A stretch of 64,000 nt of DNA from Paraburkholderia sp. IMGN_8 (GTDB lineage: Bacteria; Pseudomonadota; Gammaproteobacteria; Burkholderiales; Burkholderiaceae), in NCBI RefSeq assembly GCF_038050405.1, contig NZ_CP150901.1:1116001-1180000 (forward strand), in the 5' to 3' direction. The notes below the pieces were generated by a model. The model was not told the origin of the DNA. It did no database searches and saw nothing but the letters and a program-made list of their open reading frames with translations. A program made the translations under genes and the position numbers. Numbering within the stretch: the stretch's first letter is position 1; each line of letters begins with the position of its first letter. Shown piece by piece: positions 44,946 through 53,333 of this stretch.

Positions 44946-44977
44946 TATAATCCTCAATAGCTGACAACCTATGTCAG
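44946..44977. promoter_or_regulatory. Promoter -10 box and dyad in the permease/WYL regulator divergent region
   Basis: TATAAT at 44946-44951 is a consensus -10 box. The dyad CTGACA-N5-TGTCAG at 44961-44977 lies just downstream, over the likely transcription start and 23 bases before the regulator's start codon. This is a good place for autoregulation by the WYL-type protein. Confidence 0.6.
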
Positions 44978-44999
44978 GATATTTTGCCGAGGAACGAAA

Positions 45000-45953
45000 T
45001 TGCGCACGAGCCGGCTGGTGTCGATGCTCTTATTGCTACAGGTGAGAGGCCGTGTGACTGCGCAGGCGCTCGCCGACGAGTTCGAGGTCTCGATCCGCAC
45101 CGTCTATCGCGACGTCGAGCAGTTGGGTGCGGCGGGCGTGCCGGTCTATGCCGACCGCGGCCCCGGTGGCGGCTTCGCGTTGCTCGACGGCTATCGCGCG
45201 CGTCTGACCGGCATGACCAGGGCCGAGGCCGAAACGCTGTCGATTGCGGGTTTGACCGGCGCCGCGTCCGACCTCGGTTTGTCCGAACAGTTGCACGCTG
45301 CGCAGTTGAAGCTGGTGAGCGCGCTGCCCGATGCCGCGCCGGACGCGTCGCCGATCGGCTCGCGTCTGCATGTCGATACCGTCGACTGGTATCGGCGGCC
45401 GGCCGCGCTGCCGCATTTACCGCTGCTGGCGAGCGCCGTGTGGGAGCAAAAGCGCGTGTCGATGCATTACGAAAGCTGGGACGCCGACGGCCAGCGCATT
45501 CGCGATCCGCTTGGTCTCGTGCTCAAAGGCGGTGATTGGTATCTGGTCGCGCGCGCGCGCACGCAAACGCGCACGTACAAGGTCGCAGCCATTACGCAAC
45601 TGACCGTGCTGGACGAATTGTTCGAACGTCCCGCGGATTTCGATTTGCGCGCGGAGTGGACGGCTTCGGTGGCGCGTTTCGAAAAGGGCTTGCTGACCGG
45701 CACCGCCAAGTTGCGCGTTACGCCGGAAGGGATGAAACGGCTAGTGCGCCTCGGCGCCGCTGCGCTCGAGCAGGCGCGCAGCGAGCCGTCATCGAAAGCG
45801 GGCTGGCTGGACGTTACGCTGCCGGTGGAGAAGATCGACTACGCGGCCGAACAGTTGCTGAGTCTCGGTGCGCATGTCGAAGTGCTGGAGCCGCGCGAAT
45901 TGCGCGAACGGCTGCGGCGCCTCGCGCGGCGTATTGCAACGCTTAACGCATGA
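45000..45953 (+). CDS. YafY-type regulator with HTH and WYL domains
   Basis: The 317-residue protein starts at a TTG at 45000 with GAGGAAC upstream; no ATG fits. The N-terminal HTH (residues ~1-55: RLVSMLLLLQVRGRVTAQALADEFEVSIRTVYRDVEQL) is a DeoR-like HTH_11. The WYL domain follows (VSMHYESWDADGQRIRDPLGLVLKGGDWYLVARA), with a WCX-like C-terminus. WYL domains sense small ligands or nucleic acids. It probably controls the divergent APC permease. Confidence 0.9.
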   Translation: MRTSRLVSMLLLLQVRGRVTAQALADEFEVSIRTVYRDVEQLGAAGVPVYADRGPGGGFALLDGYRARLTGMTRAEAETLSIAGLTGAASDLGLSEQLHAAQLKLVSALPDAAPDASPIGSRLHVDTVDWYRRPAALPHLPLLASAVWEQKRVSMHYESWDADGQRIRDPLGLVLKGGDWYLVARARTQTRTYKVAAITQLTVLDELFERPADFDLRAEWTASVARFEKGLLTGTAKLRVTPEGMKRLVRLGAAALEQARSEPSSKAGWLDVTLPVEKIDYAAEQLLSLGAHVEVLEPRELRERLRRLARRIATLNA

Positions 45954-45968
45954 CGCAGTAGAACCGCA

Positions 45969-46140
45969 TCAGCCGCGATGCGGTCCCACGATGCCGAGCT
46001 TCGCAATGCGCCGGTACAAGGTCGCGCGCGAGATACCCAAAGCCTGTGCGGCGGCGTTCGGCCGCCATTGATGGCGCGTGAGCGCCTCGACAATGCGCGC
46101 GCGCTCGTCGCGCGGGTTTTCGTGGGGGGCGGAATTGCTC
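45969..46140 (-). pseudogene. C-terminal Fis-type HTH remnant of a sigma-54-dependent activator (AcoR-like)
   Basis: The last ~50 residues of this frame (DERARIVEALTRHQWRPNAAAQALGISRATLYRRIAKLGIVGPHRG, in pieces) form the Fis HTH that ends AcoR-type enhancer-binding proteins. Upstream, in the same frame, the sequence turns into low-complexity serine-rich residues. None of the GAFTGA or Walker motifs of the AAA+ domain appear. The rest of the gene has been lost or replaced. Confidence 0.65.
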
Positions 46141-46661
46141 GATCGGCTTGAACTGGCATTGGCGGTAATGCAAGATAGTCCGTCTGCATGCAGGGCACTG
46201 TCGGATCTGAATCGGCGGCTCGGTTCGACTGGCGTGAGTTCCACTGCGCGGACGAGTGCGCCGATGTTGGCGCGTCGGCTCCATTGGCTTACTATCGAAT
46301 CCCTGCCGCTGTTCTCGTGAGCGGTACTGGCGTAGACCGCATTATTCCGGTCACTCCAGATTCCCAGTGGCACCAGGGATTCGTGCCGTCGAAGTGACAA
46401 TTTCATTTCCACTCCGAACGAAATAAAGGCGTCCCTTCGCGTCAGTCCGCAATAATTCCGTCAATTCGCATCGCAGACCGCTGTCAGGGCGCGACAGCGG
46501 TTTCGGGCCGAAATATCGCACATTTCGAACGTTAGAACACCTGTTTTGCGGCGGTTATAGGATGGCTAGCCCGAGAATTTCTTTTGACGTCGCCGGACGG
46601 CCCGCACCACGCCGCTGTTGACACCCGCGCGGCACCTCGTAGGTGACAACTTTAATGTGGT
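46141..46661. other. Non-coding stretch with a 9-bp-stem hairpin
   Basis: ACCGCTGTC (46477-46485) and GACAGCGGT (46493-46501) form a perfect stem. The dyad TGTC-N7-GACA inside it also resembles an activator site for sigma-54 regulators, which is suggestive next to the AcoR-like remnant. I see no intact gene here. Confidence 0.4.
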
Positions 46662-46892
46662 CTACGGTATCAGCGCGCCGTATTCCCGCATGCCGGACCA
46701 GGCGGTCATCCCCGAGTTGCAAAAGATTTCCATCAGCGCTTCAGGTGACCACTTGCGGACCAGCGCGGGCCTGAAAACATAGGTCCAAGGCCAGTTCGTA
46801 CGATTCAGCACCTTCACGTGCTCGCTGGGTTCGTTAAAGCCAACCGGCAGATCCAGGCTGCTGATGATCTGATACTCCTGCGATGTAAGCAA
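46662..46892 (-). CDS. Small hypothetical protein or gene fragment
   Basis: This is a 76-residue frame with natural-looking composition, rich in tryptophan (NRTNWPWTYVFRPALVRKW). There is no signal peptide and no motif I know. It reads away from the formyl-CoA transferase remnant. It could be the start or end of a larger lost gene. Confidence 0.35.
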   Translation of the reverse strand: MLTSQEYQIISSLDLPVGFNEPSEHVKVLNRTNWPWTYVFRPALVRKWSPEALMEIFCNSGMTAWSGMREYGALIP

Positions 46893-47058
46893 TCCTCATC
46901 AATCGCTATCGTTCACCCAAATCGCCTTACCGCGACAGAACCTCCTCGAGTGCACAGTAGTCGCCAGCGATTCGGAAAGGCAGAAAACACAGTGACGTTG
47001 GCCGCATTTGACGTGTGCTTCTGATTGTCACTGCTCGTGAATCGAAACACACTATTGA

Positions 47059-47075
47059 TGATATATTACATATCA
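47059..47075. promoter_or_regulatory. AT-rich dyad upstream of the frc remnant
   Basis: TGATATATTACATATCA is a near-palindrome 52 bases before the ATG of the formyl-CoA transferase remnant. Thirteen of its 17 bases match the site at 62994-63010 upstream of oxc. ATATTACAT is shared exactly with the site at 62782-62795. Confidence 0.5.
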
Positions 47076-47126
47076 GAGTGCGAGGCATTTTCTTGCAAGA
47101 ACGTCCCATTACGGAAAGGAATCGCC

Positions 47127-47210
47127 ATGAGCAAGGCATTGGAGGGTCTGAACATTGTCGACTTTGCACACGTGCACGCCGCCTCCTTCGAGCGGCGCGT
47201 CTTTGGATAA
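47127..47210 (+). pseudogene. frc: N-terminal remnant of formyl-CoA transferase
   Basis: The 27-residue frame has a good ribosome site (GGAAAGGA) and begins MSKALEGLNIVDFAHVHA, the opening of Frc-type CaiB/BaiF CoA transferases. It then departs from the family sequence and stops at TAA. Frc moves CoA from formyl-CoA to oxalate, feeding oxalyl-CoA decarboxylase, and oxc starts at 63215. The upstream operator-like dyad is kept, so a once-functional copy appears to have been cut by a deletion or insertion. Confidence 0.7.
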
Positions 47211-47347
47211 AGCTCGTCTCGCCCCGAATCGGGACATGCCTGAAACCGACTTTCCCGATACCGGATCTGCGTGCTACGTGCTTGTAGTCGGATGGTGGTA
47301 GGAATGTTTATTACTGTGCGAGTCGCACCTTCGTTCCAGGTTCCGCA

Positions 47348-48025
47348 ATGTTCGATCCTTCGCTGTTTGGCCGTCTTTCGTTCACCCCCGCTGAGCTGGC
47401 CAAAGACCCATTGCCCCCAGGCCGCAACCGTCTAGGCATCGCTGACGAGCGCGACTCGGTACTGTTCGTGCCGACCGGGCTCGACGCACTTGGGCCGGTA
47501 CCGCTTTTCGTGATGTTCCATGGCGCGGGCGGCTTTCCGGAGAAGGTTCTGCCTTTCATCGAAGAGCACGCCGAGCGCGACAAGTTCCTGATCCTCGCGC
47601 CGCATTCGATGTATCCGACCTGGGACATCGTGGTTGGTGGCAGCGGCCCAGACCTCGATCGGCTGCATCGTGCGCTCATCGAGGTCACTTCCCGCTACCG
47701 GATCGATCGCGACCATCTGGCATTTGCCGGGTTCTCTGACGGCGCGAGTTACGCGCTGTCGATCGGCATTACGAACGGCGACATCGCGAGCCACGTGATC
47801 GCATTTTCCGGCGGCTTCATGTCTATCTTCACGCAGGAAGGCGCGCCGAAGGTGTTCATTGCGCACGGCTTAAACGACGAACAACTGCCGATCGAGACCA
47901 GCGGCCGCGCGAACGCAACAAAGCTGAAGGCGGCCGGCTACGACGTGCAATACATCGAATTCAACGGTTTGCATGCGATCCAGCCGGTCATTGTAGGCAT
48001 GGCAATCCAATTCTTCCTCAAATAG
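47348..48025 (+). CDS. Alpha/beta hydrolase (carboxylesterase/phospholipase-like)
   Basis: The 225-residue serine hydrolase carries the nucleophile elbow GFSDG with Ser120. Asp167 (GLNDEQLP) and His199 (NGLHAIQP) complete a plausible triad, and VMFHGAGG forms the oxyanion turn. It has no signal peptide, so it should be cytoplasmic. The fold matches the polyhydroxybutyrate-depolymerase/esterase-like group. It lies 55 bases upstream of an AAA+ ATPase gene on the same strand. Substrate unknown. Confidence 0.85.
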   Translation: MFDPSLFGRLSFTPAELAKDPLPPGRNRLGIADERDSVLFVPTGLDALGPVPLFVMFHGAGGFPEKVLPFIEEHAERDKFLILAPHSMYPTWDIVVGGSGPDLDRLHRALIEVTSRYRIDRDHLAFAGFSDGASYALSIGITNGDIASHVIAFSGGFMSIFTQEGAPKVFIAHGLNDEQLPIETSGRANATKLKAAGYDVQYIEFNGLHAIQPVIVGMAIQFFLK

Positions 48026-48080
48026 CGTGCAGGTCGCTGTCGGCCGGGTTGCCGGACGACAATCAGATGGGAGTGTGTTT

Positions 48081-49703
48081 ATGGACTTTGAAATACCGGA
48101 ATCACTGGTTCACCCCCTGCTCGCGATGATCGAATCCGAATCGCCGCTCGCAAGACAACTGAATGAGCACGGTGTGTGTCACGGCAAAATGCTGGTGTCG
48201 AGCAAGCTGTTCGATTCCAAGTCGCTGAATACCCTGTATTCGCTGAGCAAGGCGAATAATGAGCGCGCGCTGATGTTCCAGATGCTTGCGCTCGACAACA
48301 TCTACAACGCACCGCAGGCACGCACGATTCCGTCGCTGGATCAGCTTGTGCCGGGCCTCGTCGCGTATCTGTCGCGCGAGGCGATCGATGGCTGGCTTTA
48401 CCGCCGCGCCAAGGATGGCACGCTGCTGCCGTGGCTCGTGCGCCGGATGCGTTACGTCGAGCCCGATCAGGGCATGCCGTACGTCGTCGTCGACATGCTG
48501 GCGAATACGATGCAGTCGGCCAACTCGGAGCGGACCGACCATCAGATGCGCCTCTCGGGCATGACGACGTCGCTCGTGATCAACCGTCACGACATCGTCA
48601 ACCGCACGATCCCGGAACTGCTGGCGGAGTTCGGGTTTTACAAGGAGTGCGCGGAATTCAAGCTCGAATACGAACGGCACGCGCAGCGCTTCCTTAAGTT
48701 TCAACCGCGCTTTGGCGCGCAGTTCGTCGTCTCGAAGGCGGCTTTCACCGTCGATGCGAAGGGTGTCGCCGAGCTAACGCGCATCGTCGACGGCGTGAGC
48801 GCGAAGTGCGTCAACGACGAAGAGACGCTGGAACGCCGCTTCCAAATGACGACCGACGCCGATTTCTGGCGCGGCGCGAACGTGGACACTGGTTTCGAAA
48901 AGGTCCCGCTGCATTGCTACGTGTGCCTGTTTCATCTGGAGTGGCATCGGAATATCTGGGTGCATGTACAGCACATAACCGAGTATCGATACCAGCCCGA
49001 ACTGCGCGACAAGCTGGTCCTGCCCAATCATCATCGCGATCTGATCGACATCCTCACGTCGAAAATGAGTGTGTTCGTGCAGGACTTCGTGCCGGGCAAG
49101 TCGGGCGGCACGACGATCCTGTGCCAGGGCGCGCCGGGACTCGGCAAAACGCTGACCGCGGAGATCTATTCGGAAGTGGTCGGCAAGCCGCTGTACCGCG
49201 TGCATTCGGGGCAACTCGGGACGACGGCGGCGTCGGTCGGCGCGACGCTGTCCGGCATCCTGCAACGCGCGGCGCGTTGGGACGCGATCCTGCTGCTGGA
49301 CGAGGCTGACGTCTACATCCGTCGCCGCGATAACGATCTCGAGCACAACGCGATCGTCGCGGAATTCCTGCGCACGCTCGAGTATTTCAATGGCCTGCTG
49401 TTCATGACGACCAATCGCATCGACGATGTCGACGACGCGATCCTGTCGCGCTGCATCGCAAAGATCCAGTACGAAACGCCGCCTAAGCCGGACGCGATGC
49501 GGCTGTGGAAGCTGCTGGCGGAGCAGTTCGGCGCGGACCTCACTGATGATCTGATCGAAGCGCTGACGAGCGCGTATCCGAAAGCGAGTGGACGCGACAT
49601 CAAGGAACTCCTGAAACTTACGGCCCGCTATTGCCGCGCGAAACAGATCCCGCTTTCGGAGGATGCGTTCAGGTTGTGCGCGTTATTTCGCGGGCATGCG
49701 TGA
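48081..49703 (+). CDS. AAA+ ATPase with a large N-terminal domain of unknown function
   Basis: The 540-residue protein starts at the ATG at 48081 behind GGGAG; the upstream GTG at 48027 lacks a ribosome site. Residues 1 to about 335 have no motif I recognise. The AAA+ module follows: Walker A at about 349-357 (GAPGLGKT), Walker B at 403-410 (ILLLDEAD), sensor 1 TTNR at 443-446, arginine finger in LSRC at about 457, and a helical lid (SGRDIKELLKL) near 503. The sequence resembles classic AAA remodelling ATPases. It pairs with the hydrolase gene upstream, and both sit in an accessory patchwork. Confidence 0.88.
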   Translation: MDFEIPESLVHPLLAMIESESPLARQLNEHGVCHGKMLVSSKLFDSKSLNTLYSLSKANNERALMFQMLALDNIYNAPQARTIPSLDQLVPGLVAYLSREAIDGWLYRRAKDGTLLPWLVRRMRYVEPDQGMPYVVVDMLANTMQSANSERTDHQMRLSGMTTSLVINRHDIVNRTIPELLAEFGFYKECAEFKLEYERHAQRFLKFQPRFGAQFVVSKAAFTVDAKGVAELTRIVDGVSAKCVNDEETLERRFQMTTDADFWRGANVDTGFEKVPLHCYVCLFHLEWHRNIWVHVQHITEYRYQPELRDKLVLPNHHRDLIDILTSKMSVFVQDFVPGKSGGTTILCQGAPGLGKTLTAEIYSEVVGKPLYRVHSGQLGTTAASVGATLSGILQRAARWDAILLLDEADVYIRRRDNDLEHNAIVAEFLRTLEYFNGLLFMTTNRIDDVDDAILSRCIAKIQYETPPKPDAMRLWKLLAEQFGADLTDDLIEALTSAYPKASGRDIKELLKLTARYCRAKQIPLSEDAFRLCALFRGHA

Positions 49704-50169
49704 CGGGGCGTGCGGAAATGGACGGGCACGCAGCCTGATCGCCAGCAGCTTGCAATTTAACGCCGCTAATGGCCGACGCCCTCACTGATGCGAAAAATCA
49801 GTTGCTCGCCGTCAGGAAGAATCTCCGCATTCGGACAAACTCCTGGACCTGCTGGCGGCAGGCGCCGCGCGGAACTCGCAATCTAGTGAACCGATTGATG
49901 GTACTTCAATGCAAGCAATGGCTGCTGCTGCGGCGTCAAGCTTGATCAACATGGCAAACGGTATTGGGTGGACGGACTTGGCTCTGTCAAAGTTTAACAA
50001 CAGCCGTTATACGTCGTTGCGCTCGATGCCCTGACGTTGCGGTCATTGCGATCGTGACGATGCACCGCGCTGCGCTGTCTTCGTGGTTCGTTGGCGAACT
50101 GTTGCACGAAGTTGAATCGCTGGGCGCGGTCGCCGAAGAACATGGCACCGGCGCACTGGCGTTCCACTT
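49704..50169. other. Intergenic region with an orphan open frame
   Basis: A frame open from 49789 to the TGA at 50032-50034 (+) has natural-looking composition (SDKLLDLLAAGAARN, then AAAAASSLINMANGIGW), but its first ATG is at 49909, giving about 41 residues. It may be the end of a lost gene. Nothing else is supported between the AAA+ gene and the convergent kinase. Confidence 0.35.
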
Positions 50170-51570
50170 CTATTCGCTCGCCGCGCCTCGAGGCGCAAGC
50201 GGCAGGCGGACCTGGAACGTCGTACGGCCCGGACGCGAATCGACGCGAATCTCCCCGCCGTGCCGCTGGACCACCGTCTGGTACGAGATGTCGAGACCCA
50301 GCCCCGTGCCCTCGCCCAACGGCTTGGTCGTGAAAAACGGCTCGAACAGGTGCGGCATCACTTCCGGCGCGATGCCGGGCCCGTTGTCGGTGATTTCGAT
50401 CACGGCATCGTTCGCGTCGCGGCCAGTGCGGATGACGATCTCTCCCTTGCCCTCCATCGCGTCGATGGCGTTGTCGATCAGGTTGGTCCATACCTGGTTC
50501 AGCTCGCTGCCATACACTACCAGGTGCGGCAGGCTGCGGTCGTATTCCCTGCGCACGGTGACCCCGTGCTTGAGCCGGTGGTGCATGATGGTGAGCGTAT
50601 CTTCGATGCCGTTGTGCAGATCGACCGCCTGCTGCGGTGCCTGGTCCATGTACGAGTAGGACTTCATCGCTTTGACGATCTCGGAGATGCGCACCGCGCC
50701 GCGCCGCGTTTCCTCCACCAGCGAACGCAGCTCCAGGGTTGCCGCGAGCCACCGGATGCCGGCCGCAAACTGTTCCTCGTTCAGGCGGGCCGCAAGCGGT
50801 TCGAGGTCCGCGGGCCTGATCCCGATTCGCGCGAGGCACGGCGCCATCAGCCATGGCCTCGCGATGCCGAGCGTCGCCAGCCAGTCGAGAAGCGCGTCCT
50901 CGGCCTCGCTCTGCCGCAGCGCGTCGGCGGCGGGGCCGTTCCCCGGTCCCTTGCGCGCGCCGAGGCTGTCGAGCGCGCTCATCGCGTCCGGCGGAATGGT
51001 GCTGTGACTGAGCGCGACCGCCGCATCCTTCAGCATCGCGAGTGTTTCGACCGCGCAATCCGCCGTGCGCGCCACCGCCGCCGACGGATTGTTCAGCTCA
51101 TGCGCGAGCCCGGCCGCGAGGGTGCCTAATGCGGCCAGTTTCTCCCGGTTGCGCACGGTCGCCTCCAGGGCGGTGAGGCGATCGAGGGAGCTACGGAAAA
51201 TCGACCGGCTGAAAGCCTCGGAGGCCACCAGCAGTTCCTTGAATGCGCGTTCCGAAAGCAGCGCCAGGTGGCCGTCGGTCGCGGCGGCGACCGTGCCCGG
51301 AGAAGGCGTACCCGCGAGCAGGGATGCGCCCCCAAAGAAGCTTGGCGCGATGAACCGGTTAGTGGGAATCTGCTTCGCCCCGGAAAACTTCGTGGCCTGG
51401 CACTCTCCTTCGAGCACGACGAAAAAGACGGGCTTCGTTTCGCCTTCACGTGCGAGAACCTCCCCCGCTTTTACGTCGACTTCCGTCAGGTGTTCGCCCA
51501 GCCACCGCAACCGTTCGTCCGACAGATCCGCGAAGGGCGGCACTGCGCGCAGTTTTGCAAGGTCGATCAT
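50170..51570 (-). CDS. Histidine kinase with N-terminal cyclic-nucleotide-binding domain
   Basis: The 466-residue cytoplasmic kinase begins with a cNMP/CAP-like beta-barrel (residues ~10-125: FADLSDERLRWLGEHLTEVDVKAGEVL, FFVVLEGECQAT, PSFFGGASLLAG). The H-box is AHELNNPSAAV with His157. The catalytic domain has NQVWTNLIDNAIDAM (N box), DNGPGIAPEV (G1), FEPFFTTKPLGEGTGLGLDI (F and G2 boxes). The ATG overlaps the stop of the upstream receiver-FAD oxidoreductase gene, so the two are made together and His157 probably passes phosphate to that receiver. A paralogue of equal length is encoded at 54219-55619. Confidence 0.93.
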   Translation of the reverse strand: MIDLAKLRAVPPFADLSDERLRWLGEHLTEVDVKAGEVLAREGETKPVFFVVLEGECQATKFSGAKQIPTNRFIAPSFFGGASLLAGTPSPGTVAAATDGHLALLSERAFKELLVASEAFSRSIFRSSLDRLTALEATVRNREKLAALGTLAAGLAHELNNPSAAVARTADCAVETLAMLKDAAVALSHSTIPPDAMSALDSLGARKGPGNGPAADALRQSEAEDALLDWLATLGIARPWLMAPCLARIGIRPADLEPLAARLNEEQFAAGIRWLAATLELRSLVEETRRGAVRISEIVKAMKSYSYMDQAPQQAVDLHNGIEDTLTIMHHRLKHGVTVRREYDRSLPHLVVYGSELNQVWTNLIDNAIDAMEGKGEIVIRTGRDANDAVIEITDNGPGIAPEVMPHLFEPFFTTKPLGEGTGLGLDISYQTVVQRHGGEIRVDSRPGRTTFQVRLPLAPRGAASE

Positions 51571-53228
51571 AAGGTGGCCAGGTATTGATGAACCAGATGC
51601 ACGGTGATCGAGCCTTCGCCCACGGCTGCCGCGACGCGCTTGATCGAGCCGGCGCGCACGTCACCCGCTGCAAAGATGCCGGGCACGCTCGTCTCCAGCA
51701 GGAAGGGGTCTCGAGCCAGCGGCCAGCCCCGCGGGCGCTTGCCGTCCGTGAGCAACGCGCGCCCGGTCACCACGAAGCCGTAGTCGTCGCGCTCCACGAC
51801 ATTGCCGAGCCATTCGGTGCAAGGCTCGGCACCGATGCAGATGAACAGGGCGCTGGCCGGGACGACTTCGATCGCGCTGGTGTTGACATCGCGCAACGCA
51901 ATTTCCGATAGATGGCCTTGTCCGTCGACGCTGGCCACCAGGGTATGAGGGCGCACACTGACGTTCGGCGTCTCGTCGATCTCGTCGATCAGGTAGCGCG
52001 AGACCCCGGCACTGAGCGACGGGCCACGGCACACGATCACCACATTGCGCGCGTACTTGCAGAGGAACATCGCGGCCTGGCCGGCCGAATTGCTCGCGCC
52101 AACCACATAGATTTCCTGATTCGCGCAGCAGGCCGCTTCGGTCATCGCCGCGCCGTAGTAAACGCCCGCTCCGGTGAGACGCTCCACGCCGGGTGCGTCG
52201 AGCTTCCGGTACGACACGCCGCTCGCCACCACGAGCGCGTGGCAACTCACCTCCGAGCCGTCGGAAAGGGTGACGAACTTGTAGGGACCTTCCACCCGTG
52301 TGCCGACCGCCCGCTGGGTCAGGATGATCTCGGCGCCGAATCGCTTCGCCTGGGTGAGCGCGCGCCGCGACAGCTCCGCGCCGCTCACGCCGGCGGGGAA
52401 CCCGAGGTAGTTCTCGATGCGGGAGCTGGTACCCGCCTGTCCGCCCGGCGCTTCGTGCTCGATGATGGCCGACTTCAAGCCCTCCGACGCGCCGTATACG
52501 GCAGCCGCCAGCCCCGCCGGTCCGCCGCCCACGATCAGCATGTCGTAAAAGGGCGTGGTCGAATGGGTGACGAGTCCGACCTTGTCGGCGATCTGCGCGA
52601 TCGTCGGGCGGCTCAGCGCAGAGCCGTCCTCGAAAATCAGCACCGGAAGCTGGCTCGCGGCGGCGTCGAGCGAACTCAGCAAGACGTCAGCCTCGCCGCC
52701 GCTCGCCACGTCCAGCCATTTGTATGGAATATGGTTGCGCGCCATGAAGTCGCGCAACTGGTGGCCCTGCGGCGACCAGCGATGGTCGATCAGGCGGATC
52801 CCCTTGAAAGTGCCACGCCACGTGGTCTGCCAGGCTTCGAGCAGATCGTCGAGCACCGGGTAGAAAGTGAGCTCCGGCGGATGCCAGGGCTTCAGCAGGT
52901 AATAGTCGAGCCGAACCTTGTTGATCGCGCGGATCGCGACGTCGGTGTCGGCGTACGCCGTCAGCAGCACCCGCTTGGCTTCGGGAAACAGCGCGATCGC
53001 CTGTTCGAGGAACTCGATGCCGCTCATTTGCGGCATGCGCTGGTCGACGAGGAACAGGGCGACCGAGCGGTTCTGCAAGCGCAGCTGATGAGCCGCTTCG
53101 AGCGCTGCCTGCCCCGATCCGGCACGCACGATCAGATAGTGCTCGCCGTATCCGAGCCGCAGGTCGCGCGCGACTGCGTCAACCACTTCCGGGTCGTCGT
53201 CGACCGCGATGATGACGGGCTTGTCCAT
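51567..53228 (-). CDS. Response-regulator receiver fused to a thioredoxin-reductase-like FAD oxidoreductase lacking CxxC
   Basis: The 553-residue protein is numbered from the ATG at 53228; an ATG at 53273 is also possible. Residues 1-125 are a receiver: DDD near 10-12, phosphoacceptor Asp62 (FLVDQRMP), Thr90 and Lys113. Residues ~143-215 form a glutaredoxin-like segment (IRLIDHRWSPQGHQLRDFM) with no cysteines at the redox site. From ~228 a TrxR-like domain follows: FAD motif LIVGGGPAGLAAA, NAD(P)H motif VVGASNSAGQAAMF, and closing AAGDVRAGSIKRV. The place of the TrxR CxxC reads GAAM (359-362). It is therefore unlikely to reduce disulfides by the usual route and may act as a flavin-based redox output or sensor of the kinase. 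Confidence 0.92.
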   Translation of the reverse strand: MDKPVIIAVDDDPEVVDAVARDLRLGYGEHYLIVRAGSGQAALEAAHQLRLQNRSVALFLVDQRMPQMSGIEFLEQAIALFPEAKRVLLTAYADTDVAIRAINKVRLDYYLLKPWHPPELTFYPVLDDLLEAWQTTWRGTFKGIRLIDHRWSPQGHQLRDFMARNHIPYKWLDVASGGEADVLLSSLDAAASQLPVLIFEDGSALSRPTIAQIADKVGLVTHSTTPFYDMLIVGGGPAGLAAAVYGASEGLKSAIIEHEAPGGQAGTSSRIENYLGFPAGVSGAELSRRALTQAKRFGAEIILTQRAVGTRVEGPYKFVTLSDGSEVSCHALVVASGVSYRKLDAPGVERLTGAGVYYGAAMTEAACCANQEIYVVGASNSAGQAAMFLCKYARNVVIVCRGPSLSAGVSRYLIDEIDETPNVSVRPHTLVASVDGQGHLSEIALRDVNTSAIEVVPASALFICIGAEPCTEWLGNVVERDDYGFVVTGRALLTDGKRPRGWPLARDPFLLETSVPGIFAAGDVRAGSIKRVAAAVGEGSITVHLVHQYLATL

Positions 53229-53333
53229 GTCGATTGCGGACTCGATAGCGGCGCCGGCCAACGGACTGGACATGATCGAACGCGGGGTCGGCCGGTAAAC
53301 GGCCGATCTCATGCGGCCCGCCGCAGTGCACAT

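Noticed and set aside
46412..47126. Possible rRNA or small RNA in the AT-richer stretch
   Set aside because: Only short hairpins are visible; no conserved RNA core that I can name.
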